NCBI GenBank assembly: GCA_963575645.1
Contig: OY754465.1
Coordinates: 124,001 to 188,000 of the forward strand
DNA length: 64,000 bases
Reading direction: 5' to 3'
DNA from: Xanthostigma xanthostigma
Lineage: Eukaryota; Arthropoda; Insecta; Raphidioptera; Raphidiidae
The notes below the pieces were generated by a model. That model saw only the letters and a list, made by a program, of their open reading frames with translations, did no database searches and was not told the origin of the DNA. How positions within the stretch are numbered: position 1 is the stretch's first letter; each line of letters begins with the position of its first letter. Positions 56,467 through 64,000 of this stretch are shown one piece after another. A program made the position numbers and the translations under genes.

Positions 56467-57122
56467 GGTAATTATTTAGTTTCGCGGTCACCTGGTTTTT
56501 TGGCTCTAGAAAATCGAAAAATCATCCGATTTCGATGAATTTTTTTTTAAATCTTCGTTTTTATGGCGGATTTATGGAACAAAATACGAAAATTGAAAAA
56601 ATCAATATTTCTCACAGTTTCATGACTTTAAATGCAAAAAAAAAATTGACTTTCTACATATAATCCTTTATAACTGTTTCTGACGTCGTGGAATCAAGTT
56701 CGCAATCTACATAAAAAAATGAATATTTTGAAAAAAAAAATTTTTCAAAAAAGTTAATTTTTTTTTTAAATATAAAGGGGTATGCGAATTGTAATTCCGG
56801 GATGAACGATAAAGGGGTATGCGAATTGTAATTCCGGGGTGAACGATAAAGGGGTATGCGGATTGTAATTCCGGGGTGAACGATAAAGGGGTATGCGAAT
56901 TGTCTCGCAGTGAAACGGGAAGGGGCAAATGTGGAGTTTTTAAAAAAACAATTCCGGGGTGAACGATAAACGGATATGCGAATTGTAATTCCGGTGTGAA
57001 CTAATTTTTTTCATAAATCCGCCGTAAAATGGAACTTTTTGAGACCGAGATCATTGAAATCCATCTATTTTTCGATTTTCTAGAGCCAAAAAACCAGGTG
57101 AGCGTGAAAGTAAATAATTACC
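56467..57122. mobile_element. TIR element with an internal minisatellite
   Basis: Terminal inverted repeats of about 60 bp share GGTAATTATTTA, then CACCTGGTTTTTTGGCTCTA and GAAAATCGAAAAAT. The right arm also has ATAAATCCGCC, paired with GGCGGATTTAT on the left. A 37-bp minisatellite sits in the middle. No coding capacity. Confidence 0.75.
56774..57000. repeat. 37-bp minisatellite
   Basis: AAAGGGGTATGCGAATTGTA plus ATTCCGGGRTGAACGAT, units starting at 56774, 56811, 56848 and 56885; a diverged unit follows at about 56948 after an interruption. The minus-strand ORF at 56707-56928 is this repeat translated. Confidence 0.85.
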
Positions 57123-57558
57123 AACTAGTATTTTTAGTCACCCCTTATACACAGAGTAACAAGAAAATAAGGATCAGAGAAAATGAAAAGGAAATGTATG
57201 ACATCGCGTTTCGCATTTCCACACTTCGTCTCATCTGTGTGAGAAAGAAAACGACCCCGTTTACCCTACACACATAGAGACAACACACATGCATATAATA
57301 ATGTACACGGATGTGTGTTTGTGTTTGTATGTGTGTGTAAGACTTGATGTGCAGTGCAATGTGGCAGTCTGTAGAATAGTTAATAATATATAGGACGATA
57401 TTAGATAGCGCGAAAACTGTCTCAATTTAAAAATGGAAGAAACATTATTGGCCTCTGTCAAGCATAAAGAATTGAGTTTATTTTTGAAATTTCTGCAAAA
57501 CTGAAAACTTTGAGGGTAAATGTGACTCTTTTTATACTGTATAATAACTTAAAATATA
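57123..57558. other. Non-coding stretch
   Basis: No gene recognised; GT-rich low complexity near 57310-57340. It ends at the TA target of the mariner-like element. Confidence 0.35.
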
Positions 57559-57718
57559 CAGTATGTAAACACGTAAGGTGCACATAGGGAAATTAGAATT
57601 GGGAAAAAATACTTGGATCAGAGTTAGCCATGACTGCATTAATTGCTATTTCTATTGAATTATCGTGGTAATTTTGAGGATTTCTATTTTATTTTGATTT
57701 ATTTTTATTTTACTTGGC

Positions 57719-58402
57719 TTTTTGACGTGATAACGTCTTATAAATTGATGAATCACCAATCTTATAAATTGATAAAACACCGGCTGCATGTACGAAAAAG
57801 TGTAACGTTCCTAACGGTCGTAACGTTCCTAACGCGTAACGTTCCGCCTGACCCTGTGCGTGCTTTTTGCTAATTTCTCGCTCAATTTAAATCAGATCGG
57901 TTTGAAACCAGTCTTAAACGAAAGAGGAGAACATTTTACATAGATTTCGTATAACAGAATTTGCCTAAACAGTTTTTTTATACAAATTTATATAGAAAAA
58001 TATTTTATACAAATTTATATAGAAAAATAGCTGTATAAATGCAATGTTGTCTAATGCATGGCGCGACGCGGTCGGTTGTCTTTGTTTGCCGTACATGGAA
58101 ATTAGAAGCAAACGTATGTCTTGTCTTAACATGAAAACGGCTGCATTTCTAATGTTTAATTCAATTTTTTGACATTAGTATATTGTGAAATGCAACGCCT
58201 TCTAAGTTAAGTATTGGAATAACTAATTATTATTAGAACATAATACTTTGTAAGTTGCAAACGTCACTTTTGACATTTCTTATCATTCCGACACCAAGGA
58301 TAAGCGGATTGAAACCAAATTTTGGGAGGTTTAGGTTATGTATTACGGAATACGTTATCACGTAAAACTATCGTCCGTAAACCGACTTTACAGACAACCA
58401 AT
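57719..58402 (+). mobile_element. F2 family element, copy 7 (long form)
   Basis: Full length and almost identical to copy 1 (1416-2082), including the doubled ATACAAATTTATATAGAAAA segment. Nested inside the mariner fossil, so F2 moved after that element had died or was already present. Confidence 0.82.
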
Positions 58403-58506
58403 TTTTTTTAATAATAAAAAACTTTTATAAATCATTATTTCAATTTTTTTGTACAAAAATAAAAGAAAAAATTTGAAAAGAAGTTTGACCCTGCAGGCCA
58501 TCCCTG

Positions 58507-59742
58507 TAACTTCCCGCTATTTTCGAGTTCAAAACGCTCAAAAATATATAAAATATAGCAAGAAGTTTATTTTTTAGCTCTTCGAGCTCAAAAAAAGAAA
58601 CACTTTGTTACGAAATTTTCGTTCACGATATCTCATGAACAAATGAACCGATTTTGATGCGATTTGCGGCAGTCGACGCAATTTTTTATATTAAAAAAGT
58701 AATTTATTACAGAAAAATCGATCTCATAGGAATTTTACGAGCAATTTAAAAAAAAACACTTTTTTACAAATTTTTCGTTCACGATATCTCGTGAACAAAT
58801 GAGCCGATTTTGATGCGGTTTGCGGCGATCGACGCAGTTTTTTTAACCTAAGAAAGTAAATTATTACAAAAAAATCGATTTGATAAAAATTTTACGAGTA
58901 ATTATAAAAAATTACTTTTTTCCTAATTTTTCGTTCACGTTATCTCATAAACAAATGAACCAATTTTGATCTGGTTTGCGGCGATCGACGCAGTTTTTTT
59001 AAACTAAGAAAGTAAATTATTACAAAAAAATCGATTTGATAAGAATTTTACGAGTAATTATAAAAAATTACTTTTCTCCTAATTTTTCGTTCACGTTATC
59101 TCATGAACAAATGAACCAATTTTGATCTGGTTTGCGGCGATCGACGTAGTTTTTTTAGCCTAAGAAAGTAATTTATTACAAAAAAATCGATATGATAACA
59201 ATTTTAAGAATCATTTTAAAAAAACACTTTTTTACGATTTTTTCGTTCACGGTATCTCGTGAACAAATGAACCAATTTTGATGCGGTTTGCGGAAATCGA
59301 CGCAGTTTGTTAAGGAGAAGAGCTGATTAGATTTTGGAATTAATCGGTTTAGTAGTTTAGAAAATATTTTACAAAAACAAATTTTAAAAAATTTTTGAAA
59401 CTTGTTTTTTTAAGATTTCTCAAGATTTTTTGGGCCGAATCGTTTCAAATTTTCAGGAAGTCTAAGTTCACCAAGATCACGTCAGATGCCGCAAACCGCG
59501 TTTCAGTCGGACACTCCGTTCAAAAGATATAAAAGGTTTACATACATACATACACACACACACACACATACATACATACAGCCCTACGGACATCATCGCC
59601 AAAATAGTTTCAATAGCTTCCTAGGACCTCAAAACGTTGAGATCTGGCGAAAACTCGATTTTCGAAAATCGGGGTGAAACCAATAACTTCCCGATTTTTG
59701 AAAAAAAAAAAAAATTTTTTTTTTTTTTAAAGCGGGAAGTTA
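58507..59742. mobile_element. TAACTTCCCGCT element with internal tandem repeats
   Basis: Short inverted ends TAACTTCCCGCT / AGCGGGAAGTTA, with TA possibly the target duplication. Inside are five units of about 155 bp and a CATA/CA microsatellite (59540-59582). It interrupts the mariner transposase remnant directly after its FQTDG box. No ORF. Confidence 0.7.
58605..59310. repeat. Five tandem units of about 155 bp
   Basis: Each unit has TTTTTCGTTCACGWTATCTC, GAACAAATGARCCRATTTTG and GGTTTGCGGCGATCGACGCA or close variants, then a T-run and TTTATTACAAAAAAATCGAT. The first and fifth are the most diverged. Confidence 0.8.
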
Positions 59743-60084
59743 AAAAACAACTCCATCTGTTTGGAAACATTTCATTCAAAAAGTGACTGGTTTGACGTAT
59801 GCACGTTGGAAAATCAGTATGTCCTTAAGTTCAACACAAATAGGCGGAGATATTTGATCTCGCACCATATTTAAGTATTTTTGGGAATTTAATGTCCCAT
59901 TAATCAAAAAAGTCTGATTATGTTGTAATCATATTTTGAATATTTTCTTCGGTAGTATACACATTTATTTTGCAAAAGAATATTATCTGTCAAATTAAAA
60001 AACAAGATTTCAAGGCTCACTCTGATCCAGTCATTTTTTCCCAATGTTAATTTCCCTATGTGCACCTTACGTGTTTACATACTG

Positions 60085-62396
60085 TATGTATAATGTACGA
60101 TATATTATACTGAGTGGCAATTCTAGCACACAGATCTTTTGAAAATAAATGATTATTGTTATTATTAAATATTAAGAACGCAATTTAGAGGTATTTAAAT
60201 GAATACCCAACCTAATGAAAAGAGTCATACAAATTATTATTTTTTTAAATTTTGTACAATCTTGTTAGCGCCGTTAATATTCGAATAGATTTCTTTTGTT
60301 TTGTTTTTTTTTTTTTGTAATTTGATTTTTTGATTATTATTATTGCCACTATTAGATAGATGGCATCAGTTGTCCTAAAAATAGACATATAAAAAATGCG
60401 TTCGTAACACGAATACCGAGCGATTAAAATTAAAAAGGTGAACGTAATTGATACAATAACAATAAGAACCACGTGCTAAAGTGCTCAGTAATCTTGCTAA
60501 AAGATTGTGGTGATCCTGTGAAATCCTTCCACAATTCTTTCCTTATACCAAAATTCAAAATTTAAAGAAGATAGTGCAACCATAGAAAAGATCAAATTGG
60601 TAAGTCAAATCAAAATTCAAAAATATACAGTCCACTAATACATAGCAAAATTTACCTAGATAGAAAATAGCATAAAACATAACAAACCTAATTGGCTGCT
60701 TTTAAAAAATATTTCTCTATACGCACTTTCTAGGCTATTAAAATACTTGTTGATTTTTATACTAAAATTGAAATAGAACATTAACAATAAAACGAGAAAC
60801 AAAAACTAAACTAACAATTAGTCAGTAAAGAGGCAAATACTAATTGCTAATTACTGTGCAGGAAATGAATCAGTGTTTAAATGTTGTTTTGCAGCTAACA
60901 AATCAAGTGGAAAAGTCCAACACAATACATGTTCTGGAATTGCATTCTCCAATAAATTTATACGTCTGTGTTATATTGCACCGAAACAGATTTATGTTTC
61001 AATTAAATTCAAATAAAAGACTTGTTAAAATTAATTTTCAACTATTTATTGCTACAAATCAATAAACAATTTACACGATGAAGGACTGAATTATGTGGAA
61101 ATACGTTTAAAAAAACAATAAATCCTCAATTTCAATTGCTGTGTGATTTTTGACAGTTTATTTATAAAACACGAGTTTTAAACGAATTCAATATTTCAAC
61201 ACTTACTACGTATAATTCGCAACAACTTACGCTGTCTCGCGGTTGAGTATACACTTTACTAGACAGTTTAGCTTTGAAATAGGTATGTCAAGATTTTAAA
61301 ACGTCATTTTTTTGTTAATTTTTCTATTGAAATAGAATTAGATGATTTTTTTGTCAAAGTTTGTCCGTGGACGCTAATAAATCGCCCGTATAATATAAAA
61401 TATTGAGAGAAAATATTAAAGGACCTATAAAATTTATAATTCCTCCTTCTAGAATTTTTTAGTAGTATTTTCGCTAGATACTAAAGTTGTCATGAGAATG
61501 TTTGTTGTCTTGTTTTTTGAGGTTTTTGTATATTTTAATTGATATCGTTTACGAAAATGTGCTTCCACAATTTTTGTCAGTTTTTTATTTTTATCAGTTT
61601 GGCGCCATACGTATGCGCAAAAACACTCAAGCTACCGAAAAGTGCAGCGTTTTAAATACAAGGTAGAAACACGTCAGAAGCTCACCAAAAATTGTGAAAA
61701 GGGTGACACCATCACATGGATTGTAAATTGCCGAAATTCAGCGAATCCAACCGTGTGCTATAAAAATACCGTCCAATAAAAAACATCGTTACATTTTGTC
61801 CAATTATTATCTGCGCAGGTTTATGTTTACAAAGGTAAACAAATCTATCAAAAAGTCATGAAAATCACTGAATGGTGTATTTATTCAGAACTTACAATCA
61901 GTTTTTATTTTTCAAGCAAATTCCATCAAAACGTAATGCTTCTAGTCAGACAAAAAAATCGTTTCGTGCTCTAGTGTCCAAATGTGTAACAATGAAACAG
62001 AGGCTCCGTTAGATTTTTAAATATGCTTGATTTCTTAGCTTCTACTGGTCCAATTTTCGTGTTTTTTTGTTTTTAATTATCGCAATACATTAAAAGACTT
62101 CAGTAAAACTTTCGCGGATTTATTGATTGCCAGTAAATTTGACTACTAAAAAAATTAACAGAATAGAAAGTAAACTAATTTTAATTATGTTGATGAATAC
62201 AAAATGTCCGATGAAAATAAGCCACAATAGATCGTGATTTTAAATAAAATCGGCAACGGGAAAGTAGTAGTTGTTTAAATGTAGGACACGTAACTCCATA
62301 ATGTCAATGGAGCAGAAGTTGACAAGATACAAGTGTGATGATTCTGCGCTGTCAAAAAACTAAAATAATTATGGTTGGTGCCAGAAATAAAAACAA
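60085..62396. other. Long AT-rich non-coding stretch
   Basis: No gene or bounded repeat recognised. ORFs at 60245-60472 and 60844-61065 have no features. Confidence 0.4.
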
Positions 62397-62871
62397 CTAG
62401 TGTGACCTGTGCGAATTATTCGCACTAAATACATAAGTATAATAATTATCACTTTACAAAATTATTTTTTAAATATGATTGCAGGTATTCAATTCGTTTC
62501 TAATTTTGCACACTGTTTATAACGTTCTTCTTTTTGTTGTATTACAATATGAAGCTCAGATGACAGATCGAAGAAATATTTTACTAAAATTGTCATATAG
62601 AGGCGCGAGTAGCAAAAGCATTGCTGTGACGTTGTTCAGCGTTGCTCGCTGTTTCAAAATTAAAGCCGTCAGATGGCAGACGTTGTTCAGCGTTGCTGTA
62701 TTTTAATTAATTTACAAAAACAAAAGCAATAATACATTTTTTAGTTGTCGATGTCAGTAGAGCAAGCAATTATCTGTAAAATGATATATAATTTATGTGG
62801 AGAAATTGTGTGGATTTTTCTAAAAAGGGAGGCAAACATCTTTAACCTTAACGTATTAATATAATATATGA
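62397..62871 (-). mobile_element. Helitron family H1, copy E
   Basis: CTAG at 62397-62400, GTGCGAATTATTCGCAC, and TC at 62870-62871 (minus). Fewer internal GCCGTCAGATGGC units than copy D. The ORF at 62479-62706 is homologous to the one in copy D and is repeat sequence. Confidence 0.8.
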
Positions 62872-63484
62872 ATTAATCTTCTACCTTTATACCAAACTAA
62901 GATTGTAGATTATAGACGTTTGACAACTAAGGCCCTCAGCGTAAAACAAACAAGGCCTGCAAATAACGTATTTTGCTATACTGAGCACCTGAAACATCTG
63001 TGTTCATATAAAGAAGCTCATAATGCGGATTTTTTTTACAGAAAACATGAAATGTGTGTTAATTAGTAATGATGTGGTTGGTATTTTTTTAATTAAACGT
63101 TGTTACAAATATTTTTTATGACACTGCTTCATACTTTCACTTCAAAAATATTTAGATATAGGTACTTATATCTTGGAAAATTTCCAGTTAAAAAATGCCT
63201 GACATTTTTATAAAAACACACAGTTCTGTAATGTATTTTAATTTTTAATACAATATTTTGAAGATAAGTATAATAAATTAACGTCATATTATTGCATCCA
63301 GCTATTTGGGGAAAAAAACTTGTGTGACGTCCGTGTTTAGTTAAAAGTATTATTCCTATTTTCAAATTTACTTTCTTTATTTCTTGACCAATTAAACAGA
63401 CAATATTTTCTAGAATTAGTTTTATTATAAATAAAAAGATATACCAACATTGCAAATGATCGAAACATCATTCTCAATAATCTA
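62872..63484. other. AT-rich non-coding stretch
   Basis: No gene recognised. The 108-codon minus-strand ORF at 63129-63455 has no convincing features. Confidence 0.35.
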
Positions 63485-63628
63485 TATGTTACGGTTAATA
63501 CAAGAAAGTAGTTAATTCGCGAATTAATCGGCTAATTACCCGAATTAACCAATCCTTGACGTTGGTTAATTCGGGTATTAGCCGGTTAATTCGCGAATAA
63601 ACTACTTTCTTGTATTAACCGTAACATA
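63485..63628. repeat. Near-perfect palindromic foldback, arms about 65 bp
   Basis: TATGTTACGGTTAATACAAG, AAAGTAGTT, AATTCGCGAATTAA and ACCCGAATTAACCAA, repeated in inverse around a 10-bp centre. Each arm itself contains the palindrome AATTCGCGAATT. Confidence 0.82.
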
Positions 63629-63723
63629 CAGGGTGAGTTTTAAGTTGATGCTTTTTTTTACAGCGTGTAAAAATCAAATAGACGAGCAAATATTTCAAAT
63701 AGTTTTTTAATCAAAACTCAAAA

Positions 63724-64000
63724 ATAAGAGAGAAACAGCCTTTCGAAGTTTAAATAAATTTTATTAAATTTTCTTTAATTTTGAGGTCGGTCCTGGGGTT
63801 ATATTATGTCACTATGGAAATAAGTTGTTATTATCTCTCAAAAACAGAACAATACACATGTCAGTTTCAAATAAGCACCAACATACTTGATAATAACAAC
63901 TTATTTCCATAGTGACATAATATAACCCCAGGACCGACCTCAGAATTAAAGAAAATTTAATAAAATTTATTTAAACTTCGAAAGGCTGTTTCTCTCTTAT
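63724..64000. repeat. Large foldback cut by the window end, arms about 115 bp
   Basis: ATAAGAGAGAAACAGCCTTT, CGAAGTTTAAATAAATTTTA, GAGGTCGGTCCTGGGGTTAT and ATAATGTCACTATGGAAATA have exact or near-exact inverses up to the last base. The right arm may continue beyond 64000. Confidence 0.8.

Larger units (their letters stand above)
58403..59990 (-). pseudogene. Broken Tc1/mariner transposase
   Basis: On the minus strand near 59920-59860 one frame reads FLINGTLNSQKYLNMV, then RDQISPP, the FF.NG.LNS..YL.ML.DQI..P segment of IS630/Tc1/mariner transposases. It is followed by a stop and FQTDGV near 59760, matching the FQQDGAP box that holds the second catalytic Asp. The frame breaks there because the TTCCCGC element is inserted. 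Just beyond it, near 58490, GWPAGS resembles the later WPARSPDL box, degraded. It encodes nothing functional. Confidence 0.6.
57559..60084 (-). mobile_element. Tc1/mariner-type fossil with two nested elements
   Basis: CAGTATGTAAACACGTAAGG, TGCACATAGGGAAATTA at the left; the inverse, TAATTTCCCTATGTGCACCT then TACGTGTTTACATACTG, at the right; flanked by TA on both sides. The inverted ends run for about 60 bp with few differences. Between them lie transposase remains on the minus strand, an F2 element (57719-58402) and a TTCCCGC element (58507-59742). Without the inserts it is about 0.6 kb, so much of the original element is deleted. Confidence 0.75.

Noticed and set aside
56774-56910. CRISPR-like regular repeats
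   Set aside because: Units are contiguous with no unique spacers, in eukaryotic DNA within a MITE.

Overview
The window looks like AT-rich insect intergenic and intronic DNA, most likely lepidopteran. The reasons are one spliced exon of a polypeptide GalNAc-transferase, several Helitron families with insect-style ends (5' TC, 3' hairpin plus CTAG), and very dense small transposons. Nearly every open reading frame in it is chance or lies inside a repeat. The assignment to Lepidoptera is an inference, not a proof.

Host-gene evidence is thin. A 338-nt minus-strand exon (30875-31212), with good splice sites at both ends, encodes the stem and the start of the catalytic region of a GalNAc-transferase. 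A probable TATA-driven, non-coding first exon with a splice donor lies at 13365-13612 (minus). A 76-residue single-pass membrane ORF (16346-16576) and a 50-residue ORF (39443-39595) are weak candidates. No other GalNAc-transferase exons were recognised, so its introns must be long.

The main feature is a complete, apparently very young Ty3/gypsy-type LTR element at 20059-26517 on the minus strand. Its two 1064-bp LTRs look identical, it has a 4-bp target duplication (ATAC), a tRNA-His-like primer site and a polypurine tract. Its gag, protease-integrase and proline-rich third ORFs are all intact. It has no reverse transcriptase or RNase H: protease runs directly into integrase in one open frame. 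Gag and Pol overlap in the -1 frame with a G GGA AAC heptamer and an 11-bp stem five nucleotides downstream. GGTC occurs throughout the element on one strand only, in coding and non-coding parts alike. This is my best candidate for something undescribed: a mobile Gag-PR-IN element that must borrow reverse transcriptase.

The rest is a layered set of small elements. (1) Family H1, non-autonomous Helitrons, five copies (3941, 7007, 38077, 45715, 62397). (2) Family F2, seven copies with an offset terminal inverted repeat and a 3' hairpin, a Helentron-like layout (1416, 8821, 13982, 38575, 51592, 52558, 57719). (3) Family F3 with the same layout and a GCACTCCCGGAGTGC hairpin, four copies (32500, 34781, 35236, 54032). 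(4) Other Helitrons at 11371, 27271, 29484 and 40354. (5) TIR elements at 36284 (with a SAP-domain exon), 37242, 39832, 51306, 56467, 57559 (Tc1/mariner fossil) and 58507. (6) Many near-perfect foldbacks, the largest at 44418-44973. Nesting is common and gives a relative order of insertion.
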